Positions 1 to 8,039 of a DNA stretch of 64,000 nt are shown here, piece after piece. This DNA comes from an uncultured Clostridia bacterium. GTDB taxonomy: Bacteria > Bacillota > Clostridia > TANB77 > CAG-508. Within the stretch, counting starts at the first letter, position 1. Each line of letters begins with the position of its first letter. The stretch lies in the NCBI GenBank assembly GCA_934120135.1, contig CAKOTK010000004.1, forward strand, positions 62,001 through 126,000. The letters are read 5' to 3'. Below the pieces are notes generated by a model that was given only the letters and a program-made list of their open reading frames with translations, searched no databases and was not told the origin of the DNA. Both the position numbers and the translations under genes were made by a program.

Positions 1-1
1 A

Positions 2-196
2 TTACTTAAAAATAAGGGTAAAACTAAATATTGGCTTTGCAAAAATATGAATATAACTACTAGAAATTTAAATCGAATAATAAATGGAGAAACAACTTCT
101 ATTTCATTTAAATACATTGAAGATTTGTGTAATTTTTTAGATTGCAAAATAGAAGATTTGATTTCGGTAGATAATGATAATGATAAAACAGCATAA
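2..196 (+). CDS. XRE/Cro-type HTH regulator, 5' end cut by window
   Basis: An open frame runs from the window edge to TAA at 194-196, giving 64 residues with no start codon in view. The reading KTKYWLCKNMNITTRNLNRI, followed by a short linker and FKYIEDLCNFLDCKIEDLI, matches the small YozG/HTH_26 type of Cro/CI helix-turn-helix proteins, which are normally about 65-75 aa, so only a few N-terminal residues are probably missing. The tail is acidic and low complexity (DNDNDK). It is expected to bind DNA as a dimer; the target cannot be inferred. It converges on the GltD-like gene across a shared terminator. Confidence 0.8.
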   Translation, partial: LLKNKGKTKYWLCKNMNITTRNLNRIINGETTSISFKYIEDLCNFLDCKIEDLISVDNDNDKTA

Positions 197-225
197 AAGT
201 TGGAAATTTTACAATTCCAACTTTT
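195..225. terminator. Bidirectional terminator between convergent genes
   Basis: Perfect 11-bp stem (AAAAGTTGGAA at 195-205, TTCCAACTTTT at 215-225) with a 9-nt loop and A/T tracts on both sides. It can serve the XRE gene on the plus strand and the GltD-like gene on the minus strand. Confidence 0.85.
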
Positions 226-1486
226 ATTTTGTTTCTAGGTATTCTATTATTTTATTTGCAACTTTTCTGCCATCACTTGCTGCCCAAGCTACAGTCGAAT
301 TTTGTCCTACTATATCTCCACCTGCAAATACTTTCTTATGTGAGGTTTGATTGTTTTCATTTACTTGTACATATTTTTTTGATGTAGTTTCAATATTGCA
401 TTTTTCTATTATATCTTTATCAACTTTTCCACCAACTGCCATAACTACGTAATCCATGTCCATTATGTAATTGCTGTTTTCAATATTTACAGGAGACATT
501 CTTGTTTCTCCTTCTTTTTGTACTAATTCTGTTTTTATACATTCTATCTGTTCAACCTTATCTTTGCCTAATATTTTTACAATATTATTTAAAAATAAAA
601 ACTCAACACCTTCTTGTTTTGCATCTTCAATTTCCTTTGCTTCTGCTGGCATTTCTGCTTCTGACCTTCTATATATTACAACTACTTCTTTAGCTCCCAT
701 TCTTTTAATTGTTCTTGCACAGTCCATTGCAACATTTCCACCACCAATAATTGCAACTTTTTTATTTGTATAATCAGGATGATTTTGATTTTCTAATAAT
801 GAATTACCACCATATACTCCTTCTAGTTCTTCACCTTCAATAGCCATCTTTCTTGGCACATTTGCTCCTATTGATAAATATATTGCGTCATATTCTTTTT
901 CTAAATCAGCTAGTTCTAAGCTCTTTCCTAACTCTTTTTCACATTGTACCTTTACGCCAATTGCTAAGATTTGCTCAATAGTTTTTTCTACAATTTCATT
1001 TGATAGTCTAAACTCTGGTATTCCCCTTTTTAAAATTCCACCTAAATCTTTTTGTTTTTCATAAATTGTTACTTGGTATCCTTTTTTTCTAAGAAATGCA
1101 GCAGCTGTTAATCCTGATGGACCTCCACCAATAACTGCTACTTTTTCATTTTTTTCTTGAATATTTTCACTATAGTTTAATAAGTTACTTGAATTATTTA
1201 ATGCCCAATCTCCAACATATGCCTCTATTTCTCCAATTGAAACTGGATCTGACTTAATGCCTCTAACACATTTTCCTTGGCATTGTTTTTGGTGTGGACA
1301 TATTCTGCCACATATTGATGGCATAACGGTAGTATCGCACAATATTTTATATGCTTCTTCTAAATTATCTTCTTTTACTTTTTGAATAAAAGCTGGAATA
1401 TTATTTCCAAGTGGACATCCTATCCTACATTGTGGATTTTTGCAATTTAAGCAATATTCAGCTTTTTGTTTTATATTATTTTCCAT
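224..1486 (-). CDS. GltD-like NAD(P)-dependent flavoprotein oxidoreductase
   Basis: This 420-aa protein has the glutamate-synthase small-subunit architecture. An N-terminal Fer4_20 domain carries CLNCKNPQCRIGCP (about residues 12-25) and a second cysteine set CGRICPHQKQCQGKC. An FAD-binding GGGPSG motif follows at about 120, then an NAD(P)-binding GGGNVAMDCA near 249 and a C-terminal GGDIVGQNSTVAWA flavin motif. Family members move electrons between NAD(P)H, FAD and Fe-S clusters. No gltB large subunit is nearby, so it may act alone or as an NfnB/SudA-like reductase rather than in glutamate synthesis. The start overlaps the uracil-DNA glycosylase stop by 11 bp, implying translational coupling. 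Confidence 0.85.
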   Translation of the reverse strand: MENNIKQKAEYCLNCKNPQCRIGCPLGNNIPAFIQKVKEDNLEEAYKILCDTTVMPSICGRICPHQKQCQGKCVRGIKSDPVSIGEIEAYVGDWALNNSSNLLNYSENIQEKNEKVAVIGGGPSGLTAAAFLRKKGYQVTIYEKQKDLGGILKRGIPEFRLSNEIVEKTIEQILAIGVKVQCEKELGKSLELADLEKEYDAIYLSIGANVPRKMAIEGEELEGVYGGNSLLENQNHPDYTNKKVAIIGGGNVAMDCARTIKRMGAKEVVVIYRRSEAEMPAEAKEIEDAKQEGVEFLFLNNIVKILGKDKVEQIECIKTELVQKEGETRMSPVNIENSNYIMDMDYVVMAVGGKVDKDIIEKCNIETTSKKYVQVNENNQTSHKKVFAGGDIVGQNSTVAWAASDGRKVANKIIEYLETK

Positions 1487-2048
1487 CTTCTACCCCTGAT
1501 TTATTAAAAAATTTCACAACTTCTTTTAAATCTTTCCAAAACTCAATCTTCTTATTTTCGTCTCTAAGTAATGCAGCAGGATGCCAAGTAGGCATATACA
1601 TTATTCCTTTTTGTTCTATCCATTTTCCTCTACTAGCTGTAATAGAATACTCTTTTCCTAATACATTCTTTAAAGCTGTACTTCCTAAAAGAACTATTAC
1701 CTTAGGTTTTACAAGAATTACTTGGTTGCGCAAATAATTTAAGCATGCTTCTGCTTCCTCTTGTTCTGGCACTCTATTTGCAGGTGGTCTGCATTTAACT
1801 ATATTTGTTATATAAACTTCTTGTCTTTTTATTCCCAAACCTTGAAACGCTTTATTCATAAGTTGCCCTGCTTTTCCCACAAAAGGAAGTCCCTGAGTAT
1901 CTTCGTCTGCACCAGGTCCTTCTCCTATAAACATTAAATCTGCTTGTTTGTTTCCCTCTCCAAAAACAATGCTTTTCCTTGTTGAACATAATTTACATCT
2001 ATTACAATTTTTTATACTATTTTCTAAATCTTCCCAATTATCGTACAT
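1476..2048 (-). CDS. Uracil-DNA glycosylase, family 4 (Fe-S type)
   Basis: This 190-aa protein matches the thermostable type-4 UDG family, which removes uracil from DNA to start base-excision repair. N-terminal cysteines CNRCKLC (about 15-21) belong to the [4Fe-4S] set. Motif GEGPGADEDTQGLPFVG holds the catalytic and uracil-binding residues, and HPAALLRD is the C-terminal DNA-binding loop. Further cluster cysteines are CRPP and the later CLNYL. The length is normal for the family (about 190-220 aa). The ATG is preceded by AAGGAAAT. It overlaps the GltD-like gene by 11 bp, an odd functional pairing that probably only reflects co-transcription. Confidence 0.92.
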   Translation of the reverse strand: MYDNWEDLENSIKNCNRCKLCSTRKSIVFGEGNKQADLMFIGEGPGADEDTQGLPFVGKAGQLMNKAFQGLGIKRQEVYITNIVKCRPPANRVPEQEEAEACLNYLRNQVILVKPKVIVLLGSTALKNVLGKEYSITASRGKWIEQKGIMYMPTWHPAALLRDENKKIEFWKDLKEVVKFFNKSGVEDGK

Positions 2049-2075
2049 TTTTTATTTCCTTATTTTTTATATCTG

Positions 2076-2104
2076 TTGACAATATTATAAAATATATGTA
2101 TAAT
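2076..2104 (+). promoter_or_regulatory. Promoter of plus-strand RNA of TA-like locus 1
   Basis: Consensus sigma-70/A promoter: TTGACA (2076-2081), 17-bp spacer, TATAAT (2099-2104). It fires into the 15-bp inverted repeat that bounds the locus, with transcription expected to begin near 2110. Confidence 0.85.
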
Positions 2105-2105
2105 A

Positions 2106-2210
2106 AATATAGGAAATGAATATCCGCAATAAATGCGGTTACCACTACATATAGTATAACAACACATTCGCAAATTGGTAAATAGGAGAATGTGTTGTTA
2201 TTTTATTCCT
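2106..2210 (+). ncRNA. Putative antitoxin-like small RNA, locus 1
   Basis: About 100 nt downstream of a consensus promoter. The RNA begins with the box ATAGGAAATGAA, contains a CCGCA...TGCGG hairpin, and ends in a 12-bp stem (2158-2169 with 2188-2199, 18-nt loop) followed by ATTTTATT. It converges on the toxin-like gene and overlaps its 3' end, as in the par (Fst) RNA I/RNA II arrangement. No credible coding frame is seen. Its role as antitoxin is inference. Confidence 0.6.
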
Positions 2211-2316
2211 TATCTATTATCATATTTACATATTTTATGTATAAAATCGTCAATAAGGCTACGTTTATAGTTATAGAGGTCATAAGGGCTATTACTAAAA
2301 ATAGTATCAAACTCAT
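2203..2316 (-). CDS. Small hydrophobic holin-like/type I toxin-like peptide (37 aa)
   Basis: The ATG at 2316 is preceded by a strong ribosome-binding site (GTGAGGTGGTGTTT). The product is 37 residues: one continuous hydrophobic segment (residues 3-26, beginning MSLILFLVIALMTS) and a short charged tail (IIDKE). Small single-span peptides with this layout are typical of holin-like/Fst-type type I toxins, which insert into the membrane. The gene sits inside a 15-bp perfect inverted repeat (2106-2120 and 2380-2394) and its mRNA 3' end overlaps a convergent small RNA. Sequence identity to a named toxin family is not claimed. Confidence 0.65.
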   Translation of the reverse strand: MSLILFLVIALMTSITINVALLTILYIKYVNMIIDKE

Positions 2317-2398
2317 AAACACCACCTCACTTTCTGATAACTAATGTTATCAAGTGTAGTGGCAACACATACTACTATGTTCATTTCCTATATTAGTT

Positions 2399-2427
2399 AG
2401 TATAATATATCCATTTATAAAAGTCAA
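2399..2427 (-). promoter_or_regulatory. Promoter of the toxin-like mRNA, locus 1
   Basis: On the minus strand: TTGACT (2427-2422), 17-bp spacer, TATACT (2404-2399). The mRNA would begin in the right-hand inverted repeat, so its 5' end carries the same AATATAGGAAATGAA box as the opposing RNA. The 5' leader is about 75 nt. Confidence 0.8.
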
Positions 2428-2452
2428 TATAATTCAAACATTTTTTCGCATT

Positions 2453-3364
2453 TTATTTTACACAATCTTCCAGTAATTCTATCTTGTTTTCTAAATTAGT
2501 ATCAATCTTTGCCATTGTTCCAATTGGTATAACAGTTTTCTTATCTATATGCCCAAAATTATTAGATTTTATTATTGGAAAACTATATTCTCCATCTAAA
2601 GTATCTAACAAAATTTTCTCTATACTTACTGCCCCATCATAGTTGCCAAGCCAGATTCCTTTTATTTTGTCAAATACTCCATTTTGTTTCATATGATAAA
2701 AATAATTGCTAACTAATTCTGGTGGTGTCTCTACAAATAGTTCTTCTAAAAATAGTATTTTATCTGTAAAATCAATACTATATTTTCCACATACCATTTC
2801 ATTTACCAAGCTTAAATTACCACCAACTAAAATTCCTTTTGCCTTTCCCTCTTTAATTGTAACATATTCATCATCTGCTTGTCCAAGGCTCAAGCCACCT
2901 TCCACAAACCTTTTCATTACTTCTTCATATCCATATTGTGTTTGCCATGAAGTTAATGCTTTAAATGTTGGTCCATGAAATGTTACTAATCCAGTTTTAG
3001 CATATATTGCATTTAATAATGATGTTGAATCACTAAATCCACATATTATTTTTGGATGATATTTTATTGTATCATAATCTAAATAGTCAAATGTAGAGTT
3101 TGAATTAAATCCTCCTGATATGCAGAATATAGCCTTTATTTCGTTGTTCTGAAACATACAATTTATATCCTCTGCTTTTTGCTTTGCTGTTGCTGAGTAT
3201 CCTAATTTATTTGATACTGCATTTGGTGCAAATTCAATTTTAAATCCTGCACTTTCCATAAGCATTATCGAATTATTTATTGTTTCTAAATCTTCTTTTA
3301 GTACAGGGCTTGATGGTGCTATTAATCCAATAGTATCACCTTTTTTTAGTTTTTCAGGAATCAT
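2453..3364 (-). CDS. ldcA: LD-carboxypeptidase, peptidase S66 (LdcA/MccF-like)
   Basis: This 303-aa protein matches S66 serine peptidases, which cut the L-Lys/DAP-D-Ala bond of murein tetrapeptides during peptidoglycan recycling or, in the MccF branch, detoxify peptide-nucleotides. It starts MIPEKLKKGDTIGLIAPSSP, the conserved N-terminal strand. The nucleophile serine lies in GFSDSTSLLNAI (about residue 112), with the catalytic Glu and His expected in FLEELFVETPPE and SNNFGHIDKK. There is no signal peptide, so it is cytoplasmic. The start has a good TAGGAGGT site. It lies 9 bp downstream of the ylmD gene, so the two form an operon. Confidence 0.88.
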   Translation of the reverse strand: MIPEKLKKGDTIGLIAPSSPVLKEDLETINNSIMLMESAGFKIEFAPNAVSNKLGYSATAKQKAEDINCMFQNNEIKAIFCISGGFNSNSTFDYLDYDTIKYHPKIICGFSDSTSLLNAIYAKTGLVTFHGPTFKALTSWQTQYGYEEVMKRFVEGGLSLGQADDEYVTIKEGKAKGILVGGNLSLVNEMVCGKYSIDFTDKILFLEELFVETPPELVSNYFYHMKQNGVFDKIKGIWLGNYDGAVSIEKILLDTLDGEYSFPIIKSNNFGHIDKKTVIPIGTMAKIDTNLENKIELLEDCVK

Positions 3365-3373
3365 AATTACCTC

Positions 3374-4168
3374 CTATTTTAATGCTATTATTGCTCCATT
3401 CACTCCAAAGCTTTTTCCATCTGCTCTATATGAATGAAATTCATTTGAATGACACATTGTACAAATATTACTGTCTATTATATTTTCTTCTTTTAAGCCT
3501 ATATTTTTTAATAACTCTATGTTAATTTTTGCTGTATCAATATAGTATTTTTGCTTATCTTCTTTTTTGTCCCCTAGTTTAATTATTTCGTCAATGTTTT
3601 TTAACTCTTTGTATTTATTATAAAATAAGTCTTTTACATCTTCATCAACTTCAAAACAGCATTGTCTTATGCTTGGACATATACAACATATAATGTCTTC
3701 AGGATTGCTCTGATATTCAGTTATCATCTTTTCTATTGCTTTTACTATTATTCCTTTTAAAGTACCTTTCCAGCCCGAATGAATACTTCCTATATCCTTC
3801 TTTACTGGATCATATAAAAGCATTGAAATGCAGTCTGCAGAAGTTGTAAGTAATGCAATATCTTTTTTATCAGTTACTATTCCATCAACATCTTTTAGTT
3901 CATCAGTTGTTTTTACTTCATCGACTTTTTCTACTATATCTGTATGTGTTTGATATGGTCTTACAATTTGTGCATTTTCTAAATCTAGACTCTTTAATAT
4001 TTTATCACAACTTTGCTTAAAAAAGTCACGATTTTTTATTTGAAAATTCAACTGATTATTATTTCGCATTGTATAACAATGTGTTATCTCTGGATATTCT
4101 AATAATCTTTTAAATTGAATATATTCAACTCCATCTTTATTTTGATAAATTATATTTTCCACGTGCAA
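3374..4168 (-). CDS. pgeF: YlmD/YfiH family (PgeF) purine nucleoside phosphorylase/peptidoglycan editing protein
   Basis: This 264-aa protein has the metal-binding signature of the multicopper polyphenol oxidoreductase-like family: PYQTHTDIV, HSGWKGT, CICPSIRQCCFEV and CTMCHSNEFHSYRADG. Members bind zinc through the His/Cys residues, phosphorolyse purine nucleosides and, in E. coli, correct misincorporated residues in murein precursors. Co-transcription with an LD-carboxypeptidase fits a peptidoglycan role. The likely start is TTG at 4168, with AGAGGAAA upstream; an in-frame GTG two codons later is possible. In Gram-positives ylmD often precedes ylmE/sepF, which are absent here. Confidence 0.85.
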   Translation of the reverse strand: MHVENIIYQNKDGVEYIQFKRLLEYPEITHCYTMRNNNQLNFQIKNRDFFKQSCDKILKSLDLENAQIVRPYQTHTDIVEKVDEVKTTDELKDVDGIVTDKKDIALLTTSADCISMLLYDPVKKDIGSIHSGWKGTLKGIIVKAIEKMITEYQSNPEDIICCICPSIRQCCFEVDEDVKDLFYNKYKELKNIDEIIKLGDKKEDKQKYYIDTAKINIELLKNIGLKEENIIDSNICTMCHSNEFHSYRADGKSFGVNGAIIALK

Positions 4169-4194
4169 TTTATTTCCTCTCTATAAAGTTATTC

Positions 4195-4224
4195 TTGACA
4201 AATTTTAATCAATTGTTATATAAT
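4195..4224 (+). promoter_or_regulatory. Promoter of plus-strand RNA of TA-like locus 2
   Basis: TTGACA (4195-4200), 18-bp spacer, TATAAT (4219-4224), immediately upstream of the ATAGGAAATGAA box shared with locus 1. Confidence 0.8.
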
Positions 4225-4228
4225 AATA

Positions 4229-4316
4229 ATAGGAAATGAAAAACCACAAACGTGGTTTGCCATATAAAATGCAAAAAGCGCATCTACAACGGTCAAATTA
4301 CAGATGCGTTTTTTTT
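4229..4316 (+). ncRNA. Putative antitoxin-like small RNA, locus 2
   Basis: About 85 nt, starting with ATAGGAAATGAAAAA, then a hairpin AACCAC...GTGGTT, then a terminator (CGCATCT 4279-4285 with AGATGCG 4302-4308) followed by eight T residues. Its 5' AAACCACA can pair with TGTGGTTT in the leader of the opposing toxin-like mRNA, in addition to the terminator overlap. Function as antitoxin is inferred from layout. Confidence 0.6.
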
Positions 4317-4322
4317 ATTGGT

Positions 4323-4445
4323 TTATTTCTGTTTACTCAAAATTACAGCTAATACTATAATTAAGGCAAACGTAATGATAGTTACTCCAATTAAAGAATA
4401 ATATAATATGTATATTGTTGCAATTAATGATTGTATTTCTACCAT
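4323..4445 (-). CDS. Small hydrophobic holin-like/type I toxin-like peptide (40 aa)
   Basis: The ATG at 4445 follows AAGGAGGTGAGGCGT. The 40-residue product has one membrane segment (about residues 7-36) and ends in a basic tail SKQK, a form typical of type I toxin or holin-like peptides. The leader contains CCTCC-TACAA-GGAGG, a small hairpin that would hide the Shine-Dalgarno sequence, a usual control in toxins of this kind. The gene is enclosed by a perfect 15-bp inverted repeat (4229-4243 and 4484-4498) sharing its core with locus 1. A TATAAT box is present at 4505-4500 on the minus strand, without a clear -35. Confidence 0.65.
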   Translation of the reverse strand: MVEIQSLIATIYILYYSLIGVTIITFALIIVLAVILSKQK

Positions 4446-4530
4446 ACGCCTCACCTCCTTGTAGGAGGCAAACCACATCTGTCTTTTTCATTTCCTATAA
4501 TTATATAGTACAACATTTACTTATAAATGT

Positions 4531-7500
4531 CTAGCGAACATTTGAAATTTTTTCCAATACTTTTTCTTTATTAACATTTGGTATGTAGTTATAATTATTT
4601 TTTGTAGTTTGATTAAACTGACAAATCGCCTTATAACTACAATATTCGCAAGGTGTTTTCTTATCCCTAGTTCTATAATATGGCTCAATTCCAATGTTTC
4701 CATTTAAAATTTCTTCTGAAATTTGTTTTATAATTTTTTCCATATAATTTTGCAAGTTTTCAAATTGTTTTCTATTTAATGTATTTGGTTTGTCACTAAC
4801 TTCTCCATCTTTGCCTATATATGCTGGTACAACATTAGAACTACCAGATACTAAATTTGTGTCCATTTTTCTTACAATATTACTATCTGCAAGTATAAGC
4901 CCTTGCATTTTAAATTGTTTTCTTAGTTCTTCTGTAATTTCTTCATCTGTCATATTTGGATTTGCATTTAATACTGGATCTATTAAGTTAAAATATAATG
5001 CCCCTGCTGGTGTTACCTCTTCGTTTTCACAAGCTGCATCCAAATATGTTAATAATTGAAGTTGCAAACCTGCATACACTTCATTTAAATTTATATTTTT
5101 TATTGATGATTTATAATCTATTATTCTAATATAATTTCCATCTGCAGTTTTTGCTATATCTAATCTGTCAATTTTTCCAATTATCTCAACCTTTTTACCA
5201 TCTTTTAATTCATATATAATTGGCTCATATTGGCCACCTTGTTTAAATTCAAGTTCATGTCCTAGCACTTCAAAGTCACTATATTTTAAACTATCTACAA
5301 TATATTTCATAGATTTTGTAATTACTTTTTTTAACCTTTGAGCTAATATTCTGTATTTTGGAATACTATTAAATATATCATATTTTTTTAATGTTAGTTT
5401 TTCCTCAACAATATTTTCTGTAATTTGTTTTATTTGTTCTTCTTCAATATTTTTTACAGATATGTTTAATTCATCTAATATTTCAAAAAAGCTGTCTATT
5501 ACTTCATGCATTAAATTTCCTGTATCAACAGCCTCAACATTAAAGCTATCTTTTTCTTTTAATTTTAGTCCGTATTTTAAATAATATGAAAAAGCACAAG
5601 CTTGATATTGTTCTAGCCTTGACACACTTGTTTTTAAAGTATTACCATATAATTTTTCTAATTTATTCTGCTTTAATTTTTCTGGCTCATTTTTATATTG
5701 TAAAGCTTTTATTGCTGACTCTAATTTTGTTTTATAATTAGCTTTATAATAATTGTATACATCAAACCAAATAGGTTCTATTTCCTCACCCTGTGTAAAA
5801 TTTCTCAAATTTACTAATAATTCATCAAATGTAGTTTTAGAAAGTAATACTTCACTTTTTCTTTCTATTACATCACTTTGTTCTTTTATATTAGGAAATA
5901 TTCTTTTAATTTTATTTATTAATATTGATGCTCTTAAAGATTTTCCTTCTGCATCTGATGAAGCATAAGATAAATAAAGTTTTTCTTCTGCTGTTGTAAA
6001 TGCCTTGTAAATATTAAAATTGTCGTCATAAATTTGCTCTATTGTTCCTTTTGCAAGTTCTATTCCTTGCTCTTTTAATATATTTCTATCTTTATCATCT
6101 AAAAATCCTTCATCTTTTTGTATACTTGGAAAACTTCCATCATTTAGACCTATAATAAATACTGCCTTTACTTTATGTGATCTTGAACGGTCTACATCTC
6201 CTACCATTACTTGATCTGCAGTTGCAGGAATTGTACCTAAGTCACTTTGATTAAAGCCCATTTTTAATATTTTTGCATATCTATCAAAAGTTATATTTTT
6301 ATTTCCTAAAACTAATACTATTTCATCAAATAAATCGGTTAAAATTTTAATACTTAATTCATATTGTTTTGCAATTTCTAGTTCATTATTTTGTTTCAAT
6401 TCCTCAATTTTTTGTTCTAGCTTTTCATATATATTATTTTGAACTAAAAATTCATATAATCCAGTTGTTATTTCTTTTACTGTTTTTAATCCTGCTAACT
6501 GTTTTTTGAATTTCAAAAGAGGTTCTACAACTTTATCTCTTGCATATACTATTTGCTTTTGTTGCTCTTCTGTTTCATTATAAAAACTCCACTCTTTTGC
6601 ATACCATTTACTTCCTTTTATGCCCCATTTTAAGCAATAATTTTCTAATACAGCTATTTCTTGTGTATCTAAATCTAATAATCCTGTTTTTATATAACCA
6701 AAAACAGATTCATAAGACCAGTTCTTTGCAAATATCTCTAGTAAAGATAGTACATATCTTACTAAAATATTGCTTCCTAGGTCTTTTTTCTCATCTATAA
6801 AAACTGGTATATTATATTGCTCAAAAATTGCTTTGCATAAACTTGAATATGTATCTATATTTTTTGTAATTACAGCCATTTCTTCATATTTGTAGCCTTG
6901 TTTTGCAAGTTTTGTTATTTGTATTGCAACATTTTCTATTTCAGAATATGGATTACTTGCTAAAAATATAGATAAGTTCTCATTTTGTTTATCGTATTTT
7001 TTATAAAAAGGGGATGCCATATTTTCTGCTAGATGTTGTAATTCTTCAGTTTTAAATCTGTATGGCGTATTTAGAAAAATTGGTTTTTCTACTTCTATTT
7101 GCTCTTGGTTTGCAATTTCTAAAATCCTTTTTACTGTTTGCTTATTGCTATAAAATGTGTCTATATCAGCATTTGTGTTTTCTTGTAAATTATCTGCACA
7201 AATTGTTATTGTAATTTTGTGTGATATTTTCATAAGTTTTCTTAAAATTTCATATTCTTGTAAAGTGAAACCTGCAAATTCGTCAATATATATATCACAG
7301 TTTTTAAATTCATTTGACTCTTCTAACTCTTCTGCCAAAAGAGTTAATCCATCATTTTCATCAATATATTGGTTTTGAATTGAATTATTATATAAATCAT
7401 ATAAATTTGTAATATCTTCAAGCTTTTTTTGTAGGTATTTATCTTGAGTATTTTTAGTAACTTCTTTTAATGTATCTAGCTGAACTTGGTGTTTTTTTAG

Positions 7501-7875
7501 CTCAGTTAATTGCCTTGCTATCATCTCTACATTTTCATCTGATTTACCTAAAAATGAGAACTTATTATTTTCTGTTAGTAAAATATGGTCTATAAGCATT
7601 GCTTTGCCTGAACCAGATAAATTTATTCTTGTTTTTTTGCCTACTTCTCCTAAAATTCTATATGCCATACGTGCAAACGTAATTACTTCTGCTGAAATCA
7701 TGCTTTGTGAAGAAGATGTTTCAAGTAATTTTTGCTCTGCTGTATATGAAAATTGCTCTGGTGTAATTACTTTTATTTTGTATGGACTTTTTTGTTTTAT
7801 TTGTTCATTTATTTGGTTAAAAATATATGTACTTTTTCCTGTACCTGATGTTCCATATACAATTTGAATACTCAA
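4531..7875 (-). CDS. addB: ATP-dependent helicase/deoxyribonuclease subunit B (AddB)
   Basis: This protein of about 1114 aa matches AddB, the second subunit of the AddAB helicase-nuclease that processes double-strand breaks for RecA. It has a Walker A motif GTSGTGKST near the N terminus, UvrD-like helicase regions, a C-terminal PD-(D/E)XK nuclease (IIDYKS), and the [4Fe-4S] cluster Cys set ending CEYCSYKAIC. I place the start at TTG 7875 (SIQIVYGTSG), with AAAGGGGAGAG just upstream; the more distal TTG at 7893 lies within that ribosome-binding site. The addA gene, normally adjacent, is not in the window next to it. A 123-bp palindromic repeat separates it from ogg. Confidence 0.93.
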   Translation of the reverse strand: MSIQIVYGTSGTGKSTYIFNQINEQIKQKSPYKIKVITPEQFSYTAEQKLLETSSSQSMISAEVITFARMAYRILGEVGKKTRINLSGSGKAMLIDHILLTENNKFSFLGKSDENVEMIARQLTELKKHQVQLDTLKEVTKNTQDKYLQKKLEDITNLYDLYNNSIQNQYIDENDGLTLLAEELEESNEFKNCDIYIDEFAGFTLQEYEILRKLMKISHKITITICADNLQENTNADIDTFYSNKQTVKRILEIANQEQIEVEKPIFLNTPYRFKTEELQHLAENMASPFYKKYDKQNENLSIFLASNPYSEIENVAIQITKLAKQGYKYEEMAVITKNIDTYSSLCKAIFEQYNIPVFIDEKKDLGSNILVRYVLSLLEIFAKNWSYESVFGYIKTGLLDLDTQEIAVLENYCLKWGIKGSKWYAKEWSFYNETEEQQKQIVYARDKVVEPLLKFKKQLAGLKTVKEITTGLYEFLVQNNIYEKLEQKIEELKQNNELEIAKQYELSIKILTDLFDEIVLVLGNKNITFDRYAKILKMGFNQSDLGTIPATADQVMVGDVDRSRSHKVKAVFIIGLNDGSFPSIQKDEGFLDDKDRNILKEQGIELAKGTIEQIYDDNFNIYKAFTTAEEKLYLSYASSDAEGKSLRASILINKIKRIFPNIKEQSDVIERKSEVLLSKTTFDELLVNLRNFTQGEEIEPIWFDVYNYYKANYKTKLESAIKALQYKNEPEKLKQNKLEKLYGNTLKTSVSRLEQYQACAFSYYLKYGLKLKEKDSFNVEAVDTGNLMHEVIDSFFEILDELNISVKNIEEEQIKQITENIVEEKLTLKKYDIFNSIPKYRILAQRLKKVITKSMKYIVDSLKYSDFEVLGHELEFKQGGQYEPIIYELKDGKKVEIIGKIDRLDIAKTADGNYIRIIDYKSSIKNINLNEVYAGLQLQLLTYLDAACENEEVTPAGALYFNLIDPVLNANPNMTDEEITEELRKQFKMQGLILADSNIVRKMDTNLVSGSSNVVPAYIGKDGEVSDKPNTLNRKQFENLQNYMEKIIKQISEEILNGNIGIEPYYRTRDKKTPCEYCSYKAICQFNQTTKNNYNYIPNVNKEKVLEKISNVR

Positions 7876-7912
7876 AACTCTCTCCCCTTTCAATTTGCAA
7901 AAATCATTTACT

Positions 7913-8035
7913 GTTCAAAAAAGAATTATTAGTTGACTAGGCAGACTTTATTTGAAAGGCAAGTGCGCATACATATTGTATGTAACCGCGTTTCAAATAA
8001 AGTCTAACGACGTCAAATGATGATTATTTTTTAAC
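7913..8035. repeat. Palindromic intergenic element, family A copy 1
   Basis: Outer imperfect terminal inverted repeats (GTTCAAAAAAGAATTATTAG at the left, complement at the right) enclose a perfect 15-bp stem (7943-7957 with 7991-8005) and a conserved centre GGCAAGTGCGCATAC...GTATGTAACCGCG. The second copy lies at 16487-16658. No coding capacity. Confidence 0.75.
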
Positions 8036-8039
8036 GTGT

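Noticed and set aside
4236..4352. Open frame of 38 codons on the small RNA of locus 2 (MKNHKRGLPYKMQK...), containing an in-frame CGG
   Set aside because: A terminator with eight T residues lies inside it and its ATG overlaps the shared 5' box at poor spacing from AGGA, so translation is unlikely.
7876..7893. Upstream TTG start for AddB
   Set aside because: It lies within the AAAGGGGAGAG ribosome-binding site of the TTG at 7875.
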